DNA of 64,000 nt, taken from contig NZ_BPFX01000027.1 of NCBI RefSeq assembly GCF_019655855.1, positions 1-64,000 on the forward strand. Reading direction: 5' to 3'. The notes under the pieces were generated by a model. The model worked only from the letters and a program-made list of their open reading frames with translations. It made no database searches and had not been told where the DNA came from. The stretch is from Pseudomonas paralcaligenes (GTDB taxonomy: Bacteria; Pseudomonadota; Gammaproteobacteria; Pseudomonadales; Pseudomonadaceae). The position numbers and the translations under genes are program-made. How positions within the stretch are numbered: the first letter of the stretch is position 1; every line of letters begins with the position of its first letter. Below, in pieces: positions 9,565 to 19,196 of the stretch.

Positions 9565-9612
9565 CCCGCGTGGCGGCCCCGGCCGCCGCGCCCACACTAC
9601 GGACCTCCCGCC

Positions 9613-10563
9613 ATGTCGGTCTTCACGCCTCTCGAACGCCATGAACTGGAAGTCTTCCTGGAGCCCTACGGCCTCGGCCGCCTGAAGGACTTCCAGGGCA
9701 TCGCCGCGGGCACCGAGAACAGCAACTTCTTCGTCAGCCTTGAAGGTGGCGAATTCGTCCTGACCCTGGTCGAGCGCGGCCCGCGGGCGGACATGCCGTT
9801 CTTTGTCGCCCTGCTCGAACGCCTGCACCGGGCCGGCCTGCCGGTGCCCTACGCGGTGCCGACCGCGGGCGGCGAGGCACTGCGCGAACTGGCCGGGAAG
9901 CCGGCCATCCTGCAGCCGCGCCTGGCCGGCCGCCACGTCGCCTCGCCCAACGCCCACCACTGCGCGGAGATCGGCGGCTGGCTGGCGCGTCTGCACGTGG
10001 CGACCCGTGACGACATCCTCGAACGGCGCAGCGACCGGGGCCTGGACTGGATGCTGGAAGAGGGCACGGTGCTGGCCCTGGAGCTGCACGATGAGCAGCT
10101 GCCGCTGCTGCGCGACAGCCTCAACGAAGTGGCCGAGTTGAAGGCGGACATCCTCGCCCTGCCGCGCGCCAACCTGCACGCCGACCTGTTCCGCGACAAC
10201 GCCCTGTTCGACGGCAACCACCTGGCCGGCGTGATCGATTTCTACAACGCCTGCTCGGGGCCGATGCTCTACGACCTGGCGATCACCCTCAACGACTGGT
10301 GCTCCGGCGCCGACGACGATCTGGACCCGGCGCTGGCCCGCGCCCTGCTGGGCGCCTACGCCGCGCTGCGTCCGTTCACCCGCGTCGAGGCCGAGCTGTG
10401 GCCGGCGATGCTGCGCGTCGCCTGCCTGCGCTTCTGGCTGTCCCGGCTGATCGCCGCGCGCCGCTTCCAGGACCGCGACGTGCTGGTCAAGGACCCCGCC
10501 GAATTCCAGCGCCGCCTGGCCCGCCGTCAGCGGGTGGCGTTGCCGTTGCCCTTCGCTCTGTAG
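9613..10563 (+). CDS. thrB: Homoserine kinase (aminoglycoside-phosphotransferase-fold type)
   Basis: Phosphorylates homoserine on the way to threonine. 316 residues of the choline/aminoglycoside kinase fold used by Pseudomonas instead of the GHMP-type enzyme. Visible are [17 protein letters not shown] (nucleotide-binding strand region), the catalytic loop [12 protein letters not shown] near residue 180 (HxDxxxxN), and the metal-binding GVIDFYNAC. The start [16 protein letters not shown] is standard for the family. In P. aeruginosa the nrdJ ribonucleotide reductase genes lie next; here the zinc-uptake locus follows directly. Confidence 0.92.
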   Translation: MSVFTPLERHELEVFLEPYGLGRLKDFQGIAAGTENSNFFVSLEGGEFVLTLVERGPRADMPFFVALLERLHRAGLPVPYAVPTAGGEALRELAGKPAILQPRLAGRHVASPNAHHCAEIGGWLARLHVATRDDILERRSDRGLDWMLEEGTVLALELHDEQLPLLRDSLNEVAELKADILALPRANLHADLFRDNALFDGNHLAGVIDFYNACSGPMLYDLAITLNDWCSGADDDLDPALARALLGAYAALRPFTRVEAELWPAMLRVACLRFWLSRLIAARRFQDRDVLVKDPAEFQRRLARRQRVALPLPFAL

Positions 10564-10600
10564 CGCGGAGCCGCCTAGGCCACGCGCACCGGCGTGCGCC

Positions 10601-11509
10601 CTACAGACCTTCCAGGCAGCCGGCGAGCTGGCCCGCCAGTTCGCCCAGCAGCTGTTCGTAGCTCTTCGCGCCGGCGCCCAGGGCGTCCAGCTCCGCCAGC
10701 TTTACCGGCAGGCCGGCGGACAGGGTCTCGGCCAGGCGCGGGCGCAGCGGCGGTTCGCTGAACACGCAGGATGGGCCGGCCGCCGCCAGGCGCTCGCGCA
10801 TCGCCGCCACATGGCGGGCGCCCGGCTGGACCTCGCTGGCGGCGGTGAACACCCCGGCGTGCTGCAGGCCGTAGGCGGCCTCGAAGTAGTCGAACGCCTG
10901 ATGGAAGACGAAGAAGGGCTTGTCGGCCAGGGGAGCCAGACGGGCCTTCAGCTCGCCGTCCAGGGCGTCCAGGCGCTGCTCGAAGGCGGCCAGGTTGGTC
11001 TGGTAGCGCGCGGCATTGGTCGGGTCGGCGGCGGCCAGGTCGGCGGCCATCTTCGCGGCGATCACCCGGGCGTTGGCGGGCAGCAGCCAGAGGTGCGCGT
11101 CCAGGCTGCCGGGCCGGTGATCGTGGTCGTGCTCGTCGGCATCGTGGTGGTGATGCTCGTCTTCACCGCTTGCCTCCTCGCCGAAGTGGCGCAGGGTCAG
11201 CCCCGGCAGGGACTGTACGGCCACGCTGGGTTTGCCGCGGCCTTCCAGCACGCGCGGCAGGAAGTTCTCCATGTCCGGGCCGATCCAGTACAGCAGGTCG
11301 GCGGACTGCACGCGGCGCACGTCGGAAGGACGCAGGGCGAAGTGGTGCGGCGAGGCGCCGGGCGGCAGCAGCACCTCGGGCCGGCCTGTCTCGCCCTGCA
11401 CGGCGGCGGCGATCAGTTGCAGCGGCTTGATACTGGTGAGGACCCGCACTTCGGCCTGGGCGGCCAGGCTGAGCAGGAACAGGGCGATAACGGCGAACGG
11501 GCGCGACAC
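10601..11509 (-). CDS. znuA: Zinc ABC transporter, periplasmic zinc-binding protein
   Basis: Captures Zn(II) for the ZnuBC importer. After the signal peptide ([15 protein letters not shown]) it has [16 protein letters not shown] with the first metal histidine, a charged histidine-rich loop ([18 protein letters not shown]), AHLWLLP, and [10 protein letters not shown], the A-1 family zinc ligands. The start used is a GTG at 11509, giving 302 residues. The frame stays open to 11599, but that would run across the predicted Zur operator and the start of divergent zur. No strong ribosome site is seen, so the exact start is unsure. Confidence 0.9.
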   Translation of the reverse strand: MSRPFAVIALFLLSLAAQAEVRVLTSIKPLQLIAAAVQGETGRPEVLLPPGASPHHFALRPSDVRRVQSADLLYWIGPDMENFLPRVLEGRGKPSVAVQSLPGLTLRHFGEEASGEDEHHHHDADEHDHDHRPGSLDAHLWLLPANARVIAAKMAADLAAADPTNAARYQTNLAAFEQRLDALDGELKARLAPLADKPFFVFHQAFDYFEAAYGLQHAGVFTAASEVQPGARHVAAMRERLAAAGPSCVFSEPPLRPRLAETLSAGLPVKLAELDALGAGAKSYEQLLGELAGQLAGCLEGL

Positions 11510-11534
11510 GACGGCAAGACTCTGAGGCAAAAGA

Positions 11535-11547
11535 GTAATAGAATAAC
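11535..11547. promoter_or_regulatory. Zur operator between znuA and zur
   Basis: GTAATAGAATAAC is one base from the perfect palindrome GTTAT-AGA-ATAAC, a form of the gammaproteobacterial Zur box. It lies 26 bases before the zur start and upstream of the likely znuA start, so one site can control both directions in response to zinc. Confidence 0.7.
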
Positions 11548-11573
11548 GTCTCTTCACCCGGACGTCCCTCGTC

Positions 11574-12071
11574 ATGTTCAAGCCGCTGACCGACAACACG
11601 CCGCTGGCCTGCCTGCCGCACGATCATTCCCGCTGCGTGGCCGACGCCCTCGCCGAGGCCGAGACGCTGTGCGCCCGCCAGGGCACGCGCCTGACCGCGC
11701 TGCGCAAGCGCGTGCTGGAGCTGGTGTGGGCCAGCCACAAGCCGCTAGGGGCCTACGACATCCTCGGCGTGCTGAGCGACGAGGACGGCCGCCGCGCCGC
11801 GCCGCCGACCGTCTACCGCGCCCTCGACTTCCTGCTGGAGAACGGGCTGGTGCATCGCATCGCCTCGCTCAACGCCTTCATCGGCTGCGTCCACCCGGGC
11901 GAGCTGCACCAGGGCCAGTTCCTCATCTGCCGTACCTGCCACACCGCCATCGAGCTGGAGCAGCCCGCCATCAGCGCGGCCATCGTCGCCGGCGCCAGCC
12001 AGGTGGGCTTCGCCGTGGAGAACCAGACCGTCGAAGTGGTCGGCCTCTGCGCTGGTTGCCAGGGCGCGTGA
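11574..12071 (+). CDS. zur: Zinc uptake regulator Zur (Np20), Fur family
   Basis: 165 residues. The DNA-binding half contains [14 protein letters not shown] and [19 protein letters not shown] (the recognition helix region of Fur proteins). The metal half contains [22 protein letters not shown] and a final CAGC. The two CxxC pairs (CRTC and CAGC) form the structural zinc site expected of Zur. It represses zinc-uptake genes when zinc is plentiful. The stop codon overlaps the znuC start by one base, so zur, znuC and znuB form one operon, divergent from znuA. Confidence 0.93.
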   Translation: MFKPLTDNTPLACLPHDHSRCVADALAEAETLCARQGTRLTALRKRVLELVWASHKPLGAYDILGVLSDEDGRRAAPPTVYRALDFLLENGLVHRIASLNAFIGCVHPGELHQGQFLICRTCHTAIELEQPAISAAIVAGASQVGFAVENQTVEVVGLCAGCQGA

Positions 12072-12862
12072 TGAGCGATGCGCTGATCCGCCTCGACGGC
12101 GTGGGCGTCGGCTTCGCCGGCCAGGCGGTGCTGCAGGACGTGCAACTGACCGTGCGCCCCGGCGAGATCGTCACCCTGATCGGCCCCAACGGCGCCGGCA
12201 AGACCACCCTGGTGCGCACCGTGCTCGGCCTGCTCCGGCCGGATCGCGGCAGCGTGCAGCGCAAGCCGCGCCTGCGCGTCGGCTACATGCCGCAGAAGTT
12301 GCACGTGGACCCGACCCTGCCGCTGTCGGTGCTGCGCTTCCTGCGCCTGGTGCCGGGGGTCGACCGCGCCGCGGCCATCGCGGCGCTGGACGAGGTGGGC
12401 GCTGGGCAGGTGCTCGACAGCCCGCTGCAGAGCATTTCCGGCGGCGAGCTGCAGCGCGTGCTGCTGGCCCGCGCCCTGCTGCGCCAGCCGGAACTGCTGG
12501 TGCTCGACGAGCCGGTCCAGGGCGTCGATGTGGCCGGCCAGGCGGAGCTGTACCGCCTGATCACCCGCCTGCGCGACCGCTACGGCTGCGGCGTGCTGAT
12601 GGTCTCCCACGACCTGCACCTGGTGATGAGCACCACCGACCAGGTGGTCTGCCTCAACCGCCACGTGTGCTGCTCGGGCCACCCGGAACAGGTCAGCAAC
12701 GACCCGGTGTTCTTCGAGATGTTCGGCCAGGATGCCAAGAGCCTGGCCGTCTACCACCACCATCACGACCATAGCCACGACCTGCACGGCGAGGTGGTCG
12801 AAGGCGCTGGCCTGACCATCCACGGTCCGGTCCATGTGCACGGTCCCGGATGCAAGCACTGA
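12071..12862 (+). CDS. znuC: Zinc ABC transporter, ATP-binding protein
   Basis: 263-residue ATPase that powers zinc import. Walker A is GPNGAGKTT, the signature is SGGELQR and Walker B is LLVLDEP followed by the H-loop VSHDLH. The C-terminus is histidine-rich ([10 protein letters not shown] and a final HVHGPGCKH), as often seen in zinc-importer ATPases, possibly for metal sensing. The start is the ATG at 12071, overlapping the zur stop. The end overlaps znuB by 13 bases, so expression is probably coupled. Confidence 0.94.
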   Translation: MSDALIRLDGVGVGFAGQAVLQDVQLTVRPGEIVTLIGPNGAGKTTLVRTVLGLLRPDRGSVQRKPRLRVGYMPQKLHVDPTLPLSVLRFLRLVPGVDRAAAIAALDEVGAGQVLDSPLQSISGGELQRVLLARALLRQPELLVLDEPVQGVDVAGQAELYRLITRLRDRYGCGVLMVSHDLHLVMSTTDQVVCLNRHVCCSGHPEQVSNDPVFFEMFGQDAKSLAVYHHHHDHSHDLHGEVVEGAGLTIHGPVHVHGPGCKH

Positions 12863-13650
12863 TGCCCGATTTCCTGCTCAACGCGCTGCTCGCCGGCCTG
12901 GCCCTGGCCCTGGTGGCCGGCCCGCTCGGTTCCTTCGTGGTGTGGCGGCGCATGGCCTATTTCGGCGACACCCTGTCCCACGCCGCCCTGCTCGGTGTGG
13001 CCCTGGGCTTCCTGCTCGACCTCAGCCCGACCCTGGCGGTGACTGCCGGCTGTCTGCTGCTGGCGGTGCTGCTGGTGACCCTGCAGCAGCGCCAGGCACT
13101 GGCCTCGGACACCCTGCTGGGCATCCTGGCGCCGACCACCCTGTCGCTGGGCCTGGTGGTCCTCAGCTTCATGGACGAGGTGCGCATCGACCTGATGGGC
13201 TACCTGTTCGGCGACCTGCTGGCGGTGAGCGCCAACGACCTGGCGTGGATCCTCGGCGGCTGCGCCCTGGTCCTGGCCCTGCTGCTGCCGCTGTGGCGCC
13301 GCCTGCTGGCGATCACCGTGCACGAGGAGCTGGCGCGGGTCGAGGGCCTGCCGGTGGCCGGCCTGCGCCTGGCGCTGATGCTGCTGATCGCCGTGGTCAT
13401 CGCGGTGGCCATGAAGATCGTCGGCGTGCTGCTGATCACCTCGCTGCTGATCATCCCGGCCGCAGCCGCCCAGCGCCACGCGCGCACCCCGGAACAGATG
13501 GCGATCGGCGCCAGCTTCCTGGGCATGCTCGCGGTAGCCGCGGGCTTGAGCCTTTCCTGGTTCCAGGACACGCCCGCCGGCCCCTCCATCGTGGTCTGCG
13601 CCGCCGCGATTTTCCTGATTGGCTTTGCTCTGCCCCGCCAGGCCCGGTAG
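12850..13650 (+). CDS. znuB: Zinc ABC transporter, permease
   Basis: 266 residues of the ABC-3 permease family. Multiple hydrophobic helices and the family segment [21 protein letters not shown] near residues 27-47, which contacts the ATPase, are visible. The transporter would be a ZnuB dimer in the inner membrane working with ZnuC and ZnuA. The first ATG (12850) lies inside the znuC end; a second at 12862 ([10 protein letters not shown]) is equally plausible as the start. Confidence 0.93.
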   Translation: MQALMPDFLLNALLAGLALALVAGPLGSFVVWRRMAYFGDTLSHAALLGVALGFLLDLSPTLAVTAGCLLLAVLLVTLQQRQALASDTLLGILAPTTLSLGLVVLSFMDEVRIDLMGYLFGDLLAVSANDLAWILGGCALVLALLLPLWRRLLAITVHEELARVEGLPVAGLRLALMLLIAVVIAVAMKIVGVLLITSLLIIPAAAAQRHARTPEQMAIGASFLGMLAVAAGLSLSWFQDTPAGPSIVVCAAAIFLIGFALPRQAR

Positions 13651-13691
13651 CATTGAGCGTTTTTTGCTCAGATCAAAACCAAGCGGAACCC

Positions 13692-14654
13692 ATGGGTCAC
13701 ATGATGAACAAAGGAGCGTATCGCTATATCGCCGCGCTCGGCCTCGGCTTGCTGTTGGGCGAAGCCCATGCCGAATACTGGACGGTGGACGAGCTGGTGA
13801 AGGAGTTCAACCAGGTCTCCGCGCAGATATCCCAGGGCGACCTGCAGGCCGCGGAAGCCAAGCTGGAAGCCCTGCGTCAGCGGGCCCCCGGCAACGACGT
13901 GCGCCTTGGCCAGTACCAGCGCGAACTGGCGAATGCCTACCTGCAACGCAGTCGCCAGCAATTGCAGGCCGGCGACACGGCGGCTGCCAGCGCCACCCTG
14001 ACCAAGGGCGAGCGCCACCTGGGCGCGGCCTCGCCGGCCCTGAAGCAGCAGTACAGCCAGGCCGCCTCCGCGGCTAGCCCGGCCCCCCAGGTCGCGGCCA
14101 AGGCACCGCCGGCCCAGCCGAAGGCCAGCGAGTCGACGGACGCCGAGGCACGCCGCCAGGAGACCGAACGCCGCCTGCGCGAAGCCGAGGCCGCCCTCGC
14201 CAGGAAGGAAGCCGAGCGGGTCCGTCAGCAGCAACTGGCGGAAGAGAAGGCCGCCGCCGAGCGCGAGGCGCGCGCCCAGCAGGCCACCGCCAAGCGCCCG
14301 GAGCCCGTGGCACCGCCGCCGCCAGTAGTCGCGGCCAAGGTGGCCGAACCAGTGGCGCCGCGCGCCCAGCTGATCGACCCCGCCGCGCCCAGCAGCACCG
14401 TGCCGCTGCCGATGCTTGATGCCGGCGACCGCGAGGCGCTGCGCGACCTGCTCGACCGGGTCGCCGCCGACGTGGTGGCCTTCGGCTGCGCGGTGAGCCT
14501 GGAAGTGCGCGAGGCCAAGGACTACCCCTTCGTCGCCGCGCTGCTCTCGGCACGGATCAAGAAGCTCGACCCGGGCTTCGCGCCGCGCCTGTCGCCGGTG
14601 TACAAGCCCGACCAGGAACCGCGCCTGGTGCTCAGCCCGCAGCGCAACGGCTGA
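13692..14654 (+). CDS. Exported coiled-coil protein of unknown function (PA5502-like)
   Basis: About 320 residues. The N-terminus has a short hydrophobic leader (YIAALGLGLLLGEAHA) that looks like a signal peptide. A helical repeat-like region (residues ~30-130, many Gln/Ala/Leu) follows, then a long Ala/Glu/Lys/Arg coiled coil (~150-200), a proline-rich linker and a compact C-terminal domain (~240-320). This TolA-like layout suggests an elongated periplasmic protein. Three in-frame ATGs (13692, 13701, 13704) compete as start. It lies between znuB and metNIQ, as in P. aeruginosa. No function can be assigned. Confidence 0.7.
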   Translation: MGHMMNKGAYRYIAALGLGLLLGEAHAEYWTVDELVKEFNQVSAQISQGDLQAAEAKLEALRQRAPGNDVRLGQYQRELANAYLQRSRQQLQAGDTAAASATLTKGERHLGAASPALKQQYSQAASAASPAPQVAAKAPPAQPKASESTDAEARRQETERRLREAEAALARKEAERVRQQQLAEEKAAAEREARAQQATAKRPEPVAPPPPVVAAKVAEPVAPRAQLIDPAAPSSTVPLPMLDAGDREALRDLLDRVAADVVAFGCAVSLEVREAKDYPFVAALLSARIKKLDPGFAPRLSPVYKPDQEPRLVLSPQRNG

Positions 14655-14857
14655 GGCCATGGAAGCGCCGCGTGGCGGGTCGCATACGCCCTGCGGCTTA
14701 TGCCTTTATGAAGGAAAACCAGGCCAACAAAGACTAAGAGCGCATAAACAAAACGGCTAGAATGCGCGGCTTTCGGCTAACCGCCTAGGCTAGAGGGGAG
14801 TCGTCGCACCTCACCGGATCGCGACCAGCATTCCCACGTACCCACAAGGTTCGCTCA

Positions 14858-15865
14858 GTGATCGAGTTCCACCACGTCCAGAAGACCTATCGGGTCTCCG
14901 GGCGGGACGTACCCGCCCTGCAGTCCACCGACCTGCGCATCGAGCAGGGCCAGGTGTTCGGCCTGATCGGCCATTCCGGCGCCGGCAAGAGCACCCTGCT
15001 GCGCCTGATCAACCGCCTGGAGGAACCCTCCGGCGGGCGCATCGTGATCGACGGCGAGGACATCACCGCCCTCGACGCCGACGGCCTGCGCCGCTTCCGC
15101 CGCCAGGTCGGGATGATCTTCCAGCATTTCAACCTGCTGTCGTCCAAGACTGTGGCGGCCAACGTCGCCATGCCGCTGGAGCTGGCTGGCGAGTTGGGCC
15201 GCACGGAAATCCGCCAGCGTGTGGATGAATTGCTGGCTCGGGTCGGCCTCAGCGGCCATGCCGACAAGTACCCCGCGCAACTCTCCGGCGGCCAGAAGCA
15301 GCGCGTCGGCATCGCCCGCGCCCTGGCCACCCGGCCGAAGATCCTGCTGTGCGACGAGGCCACCAGCGCGCTGGACCCGCAGACCACCGCCCAGGTGCTG
15401 CAGCTGCTGGCCGAGATCAACCGCGAGCTGGGTCTGACCATCGTCCTGATCACCCACGAGATGGATGTGATCCGCCGGGTCTGCGACCAGGTGGCGGTGA
15501 TGGACGACGGCCGCATCGTCGAGCAGGGCCCAGTGGCCCGGGTGTTCCTCCACCCGCAGCACGGCACCACCCGCCGCTTCGTGCTGGAGGACGAGCACAT
15601 CGACGAGAGCGAGCAGCGCGACGACTTCGCCAACGTCAGCGGCCGCATCCTGCGCCTGACCTTCCAAGGCGAGGCCACCTACGCGCCGCTGCTCGGCACC
15701 GTGGCCCGCGAGACGGGCGTCGATTACAGCATCCTCGCCGGGCGCATCGACCGCATCAAGGACACCCCCTACGGCCAGCTCACCCTGGCCCTGACCGGCG
15801 GCGACGTGGAGAGCGCCATCGGCCGCTTCCGGGCCGCCGACGTGCATCTGGAGGTACTGCGCTGA
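14858..15865 (+). CDS. metN: Methionine ABC transporter, ATP-binding protein
   Basis: 335 residues. Walker [10 protein letters not shown], signature LSGGQKQRV, Walker [14 protein letters not shown] and H-loop THEMDV are all present. The ~90-residue C-terminal extension matches the MetN C2/NIL regulatory domain, which binds methionine and inhibits transport in characterised homologues. The start is a GTG at 14858 with AAGG upstream. The stop overlaps the metI ATG by one base. The 203 bases before it carry a plausible TAGAAT -10 near 14757-14762 but no recognised operator. Confidence 0.93.
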   Translation: MIEFHHVQKTYRVSGRDVPALQSTDLRIEQGQVFGLIGHSGAGKSTLLRLINRLEEPSGGRIVIDGEDITALDADGLRRFRRQVGMIFQHFNLLSSKTVAANVAMPLELAGELGRTEIRQRVDELLARVGLSGHADKYPAQLSGGQKQRVGIARALATRPKILLCDEATSALDPQTTAQVLQLLAEINRELGLTIVLITHEMDVIRRVCDQVAVMDDGRIVEQGPVARVFLHPQHGTTRRFVLEDEHIDESEQRDDFANVSGRILRLTFQGEATYAPLLGTVARETGVDYSILAGRIDRIKDTPYGQLTLALTGGDVESAIGRFRAADVHLEVLR

Positions 15866-16533
15866 TGCTCGAGCAACTGTTGCCCAACGTCGATTGGCAG
15901 GAAATCGGCTACGCCAGCCTCGACACCCTCAACATGCTCGGTGGCGCCACCCTGTTCACCGTGCTGCTCGGCCTGCCGCTGGGCGTGTTGCTGTTCCTCA
16001 CCGGTCCGCGCCAGATGTTCGAGCAGCGCGGGCTGTACGCCGTGCTGTCGCTGGTGGTGAACATCCTGCGCTCGGTGCCGTTCGTGATCCTGCTGATCCT
16101 GATGATTCCGCTGACCGTGCTGATCACCGGCACCTCGCTGGGCGTGGCCGGCGCCATCCCGCCGCTGGTGGTGGGCGCCACGCCGTTCTTCGCGCGCCTG
16201 GTGGAGACCGCCCTGCGCGAAGTAGACCGGGGCATCATCGAGGCGACCCAGGCGATGGGCGCCAGTACCCTGCAGATCATCTTCCGCGCGCTGCTGCCGG
16301 AGGCCCTGCCGGGACTGATCGCGGCCACCACCGTCACCGCCATCACCCTGGTCTCCTATACCGCCATGAGCGGCCTGATCGGCGGCGGCGGCCTCGGCGA
16401 CCTGGCCGTGCGCTACGGCTACCAGCGCTACCAGCCGGACGTGATGGCGGTGACCGTCATCCTGCTGCTGGTGCTGGTGCAGGTGCTGCAGATGGTCGGC
16501 GACAGGCTGGTCATCCATTTCTCACGCAAGTAA
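15865..16533 (+). CDS. metI: Methionine ABC transporter, permease
   Basis: 222 residues starting [15 protein letters not shown], directly overlapping metN. It has about five membrane helices and the cytoplasmic EAA-loop region (EATQAMGASTLQIIFRALLPEALPG, residues ~125-150) that docks on the ATPase. It forms the inner-membrane channel for D/L-methionine with MetN and MetQ. The frame is open further upstream but only inside metN. Confidence 0.94.
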   Translation: MLEQLLPNVDWQEIGYASLDTLNMLGGATLFTVLLGLPLGVLLFLTGPRQMFEQRGLYAVLSLVVNILRSVPFVILLILMIPLTVLITGTSLGVAGAIPPLVVGATPFFARLVETALREVDRGIIEATQAMGASTLQIIFRALLPEALPGLIAATTVTAITLVSYTAMSGLIGGGGLGDLAVRYGYQRYQPDVMAVTVILLLVLVQVLQMVGDRLVIHFSRK

Positions 16534-16601
16534 ATCCACCTAGAACAGCGGGCGACCGGCCACCCGCCGGACCCCGCGCCACGTCCCACAAGGAGTTGAA
16601 C

Positions 16602-17384
16602 ATGAAGAAACTGCTGACTGCCCTGGCCGCCGCCGCGGCCCTCACTTCCGCCGCCGCCCAGGCCGCCGACTCGATCAGCGTCGCCGCCACCGCCGTGCCG
16701 CACGCGGAGCTTCTCGAATTCGTCAAGCCGGCCCTGGCCAAGGAAGGCGTCGACCTCAAGGTCAAGGTCTTCACCGACTACGTGCAGCCCAACGTGCAGG
16801 TCGCCGAAGGCCGCCTGGACGCCAACTTCTTCCAGCACCAGCCGTACCTGGACGAGTTCAACGCCTCCCGTGGCACCCAGCTGGTGAGCATCGCCGGCGT
16901 CCACGTCGAGCCCTTCGGCGCCTACTCCAGCAAGATCAAGAAGCTCGACGAGCTGAGCGAAGGCGCCCAGGTGGTGATCCCCAACGACGCCACCAACGGC
17001 GGCCGTGCCCTGCTGCTGCTGCAGAAGGCCGGCGTGATCAAGCTGAAGGACGGTGCCGGCATCACCGCTACCGTCAAGGACATCGCCGAGAACCCGAAGT
17101 CCATCAAGGTGCGTGAGCTGGAAGCGGCCACCCTGCCGCGCGTGCTGGGTCAGGTCGACCTGGCCCTGATCAACACCAACTACGCCCTGGAAGCCGGCCT
17201 GAACCCGACCAAGGACGCTCTGGTGATCGAAGGCGCCGACTCGCCGTACGTCAACATCCTGGTGACCACCGCCGCGAAGAAGGACAGCCCCGCCCTGCAG
17301 AAACTGGCCGCGGCCCTGCATACCCCGGAAGTGAAGAAGTTCATCGAGGACAAGTACAAGGGCGCCGTGGTGTCGGCGTTCTGA
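16602..17384 (+). CDS. metQ: Methionine ABC transporter, periplasmic binding protein
   Basis: 260 residues of the NlpA/MetQ family. A cleavable signal peptide (LTALAAAAALTSAAAQA) is followed by SISVAATAVPHAELLEFVKPAL. The ligand-binding lobe contains VFTDYVQPNVQVAEGRLDANFFQHQPYLDEFN. No lipobox cysteine is present, so the mature protein is predicted to be soluble rather than a lipoprotein as in E. coli. AAGGAG lies upstream of the ATG. It is followed by repeats and a terminator (17495-17520) that ends the metNIQ operon. Confidence 0.93.
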   Translation: MKKLLTALAAAAALTSAAAQAADSISVAATAVPHAELLEFVKPALAKEGVDLKVKVFTDYVQPNVQVAEGRLDANFFQHQPYLDEFNASRGTQLVSIAGVHVEPFGAYSSKIKKLDELSEGAQVVIPNDATNGGRALLLLQKAGVIKLKDGAGITATVKDIAENPKSIKVRELEAATLPRVLGQVDLALINTNYALEAGLNPTKDALVIEGADSPYVNILVTTAAKKDSPALQKLAAALHTPEVKKFIEDKYKGAVVSAF

Positions 17385-17404
17385 TCGCCAGCCAGCTGTT
17401 CCCG

Positions 17405-17464
17405 TGTAGGGGACTTGCGCACGGGAGTCGTGTACGGCTTACCGGTGCGCACGGCGCGCCCTAC
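17405..17464. repeat. Dispersed hairpin repeat (GTAGG...CCTAC type)
   Basis: An imperfect inverted repeat beginning GTAGGGGACTTGCGCAC and ending GGTGCGCACGGCGCGCCCTAC. It resembles the hairpins at 62907-62969 and 60171-60222, so it belongs to a dispersed Pseudomonas family of non-coding palindromes. Confidence 0.6.
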
Positions 17465-17494
17465 ATGCCGTGCCCGTACGAGACGTAGCCAACA

Positions 17495-17520
17495 AAAAGC
17501 CCGCTCTTGAGCGGGCTTTT
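17495..17520 (+). terminator. Terminator of the metNIQ operon
   Basis: AAAAGCCCGCTC / GAGCGGGCTTTT stem with a two-base loop, then TCGTTT, 110 bases after the metQ stop. Confidence 0.85.
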
Positions 17521-17536
17521 TCGTTTCGGCTTCCCC

Positions 17537-17591
17537 GTAGGGCGGGTGCAACCCGCGCCATTGAGGATTACGCGGGTTGCACCCGCCCTAC
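17537..17591. repeat. Dispersed hairpin (GTAGGGCGGGTGCAACCCGCG and its complement)
   Basis: A perfect 21-base inverted repeat around a 13-base loop. The right arm contains the stop codon of the sco gene (17588-17590). A second copy of the family is at 60171-60222. Confidence 0.8.
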
Positions 17592-18223
17592 CTTGATCCG
17601 AGCAGCCCCGGCAGCTGGGCGGCCAGCTTGTCGACGTTCACCGGTGCGCGGATGAAGCCGCGCTGGCTGCCGTCCGGGCCGATGATCACCAGGTTGCCGC
17701 TGTGGTCGACGGTGTAGTTTTCCTTGCTGGTGTCGGCCGGGATGAACGGAATGCTCACCGCGCTGGCCAGCTTCTGGATGTCCTCCTGGCTGCCGGTCAG
17801 GCCCTGGAAGCCCGGGTCGAAGTAGGCGAGGTACTTCTTCAGCTGTTCGGGGGTGTCGCGGTGCGGGTCCACCGTCACCAGCACCACGCGCAGGCGTTCC
17901 TTGGCCTCGGCCGGCAGCATGCCCTGCAGCTGGCGCATCTGCGCCAGGGTGGCCGGGCAGATGTCCGGGCAGAAGGTGTAGCCGAAGAACAGCAGGCTCC
18001 ATTTGCCCTCGAGCTGGTTCGCCGTCACCGCCTGGCCTTCCTGGTTGGTCAGGGTCAGGTCCGGCAGGCTGCGGCTCTGTGGCAGCAGGACGATGCCGGC
18101 GTCGAGCAGCGCCACCTTGTCGGTGCCGTCGCCCTTGCTGTTGAGCACCTTGTTGACGGTGAGGCCCACCACCAGGGCGACGACGGCGGCGAGGACGAGG
18201 ACAGTCTTCTGGGTACGGCTCAT
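17588..18223 (-). CDS. senC: SCO1/SenC family copper chaperone for cytochrome c oxidase
   Basis: 211 residues with one N-terminal membrane helix (VLVLAAVVALVVGLTV) and a periplasmic thioredoxin fold. The copper ligands are CPDIC (CxxxC, near residue 87) and a later histidine in VTVDPHRDTPEQ or its surroundings. SCO proteins deliver or reduce copper for the CuA site of oxidase subunit II. It is last in the minus-strand oxidase block, after ctaB, matching PA0114. Its stop codon lies in a dispersed hairpin. Confidence 0.92.
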   Translation of the reverse strand: MSRTQKTVLVLAAVVALVVGLTVNKVLNSKGDGTDKVALLDAGIVLLPQSRSLPDLTLTNQEGQAVTANQLEGKWSLLFFGYTFCPDICPATLAQMRQLQGMLPAEAKERLRVVLVTVDPHRDTPEQLKKYLAYFDPGFQGLTGSQEDIQKLASAVSIPFIPADTSKENYTVDHSGNLVIIGPDGSQRGFIRAPVNVDKLAAQLPGLLGSR

Positions 18224-18282
18224 GGAATCTCTCTTCGGTTCGGCGGGCAGTGTGGCGTGCCCGCCGGTATCGCGCGGGCCGC

Positions 18283-19182
18283 TCAGAGGTTGAGCAACAG
18301 GTAGTGGTCCGCCAGCAGGGCGATGAACAGCAGGAACAGGTACCAGATACTGTACTTGAAGGTGTTGATCGCGGCGTGCGGCCGGCTGTCACGGTACAGC
18401 ACCCAGGCCCAGAACATGAAGCGCCCGCCGAGCACCAGCGCGGCCGCGAGGTAGAGCGGCCCGCTCATGTGGATGGCGTAGGGCAGCAGGGTCACGGCGA
18501 ACATCACGGCGGTGTACAGCAGGATGTGCACCTTGGTGTAGTGCTCGCCGTGGGTCACCGGCAGCATGGGGATGTCGGCTTTCGCGTACTCCTCCTTGCG
18601 GTGGATGGCCAGGGCCCAGAAGTGCGGCGGCGTCCAGGCGAAGATGATCAGCACCAGCAGCAGCGGCTCGGCGCTGAGATGGCCGGTGGTGGCGACCCAG
18701 CCGAGCAGCGGCGGCGCGGCGCCGGCCAGGCCGCCGATCACGATGTTCTGCGGCGTGGCGCGCTTGAGGAAGCCGGTGTAGAGCACTGCGTAGCCGAGCA
18801 GCGAGGCCAGGGTCAGCCAGGCGGTCAGCTCGTTGGTGAAGGCCAGCAGCAGGCCCTGCCCGACCACGGCCAGGAGCAGGGCGAAGCCCAGCGCCGCCGG
18901 CACCGAGACGCGCCCGGCGGTGACCGGGCGCTTGTGGGTGCGCGCCATGATCGAGTCGATGCGTCGGTCGACCACGTGGTTCACCGCCGCCGCGGCGCCG
19001 GCGCACAGGCCGATGCCGAGGTTGCCGAACACCAGCACGGTCCACGGCACGCCGGCGCGGGTGGCGAGGAACATGCCGACCAGCGAGGTGATCAGCATCA
19101 ACAGGACCACCCTGGGCTTGGTCAGCTCCAGGTAGTCGCGCCAGGTGGCGTGTTCGGAGTGGGCTCGCAGCACTGTAGCCAT
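18283..19182 (-). CDS. ctaB: Protoheme IX farnesyltransferase (heme O synthase)
   Basis: 299-residue polytopic membrane protein of the UbiA prenyltransferase family. It adds a farnesyl group to heme b to make heme O, the precursor of heme A. The prenyl-diphosphate/Mg motif NHVVDRRIDSIMARTHKRP (around residues 67-85) is present, with many transmembrane segments after it. It stands 14 bases downstream of ctaA on the same strand, so the two heme-A steps are co-expressed. Confidence 0.94.
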   Translation of the reverse strand: MATVLRAHSEHATWRDYLELTKPRVVLLMLITSLVGMFLATRAGVPWTVLVFGNLGIGLCAGAAAAVNHVVDRRIDSIMARTHKRPVTAGRVSVPAALGFALLLAVVGQGLLLAFTNELTAWLTLASLLGYAVLYTGFLKRATPQNIVIGGLAGAAPPLLGWVATTGHLSAEPLLLVLIIFAWTPPHFWALAIHRKEEYAKADIPMLPVTHGEHYTKVHILLYTAVMFAVTLLPYAIHMSGPLYLAAALVLGGRFMFWAWVLYRDSRPHAAINTFKYSIWYLFLLFIALLADHYLLLNL

Positions 19183-19196
19183 GGCGTTTCTCCTTT

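Noticed and set aside
13651..13691. Terminator-like TGAGCGTTTTTTGCTCA after znuB
   Set aside because: The stem is only five bases and the T-run is in the loop, so it is not a convincing terminator.
14655..14857. Possible S-box/SAM riboswitch before metN
   Set aside because: No paired stems or conserved core of a SAM riboswitch could be drawn; only a -10-like TAGAAT was seen.
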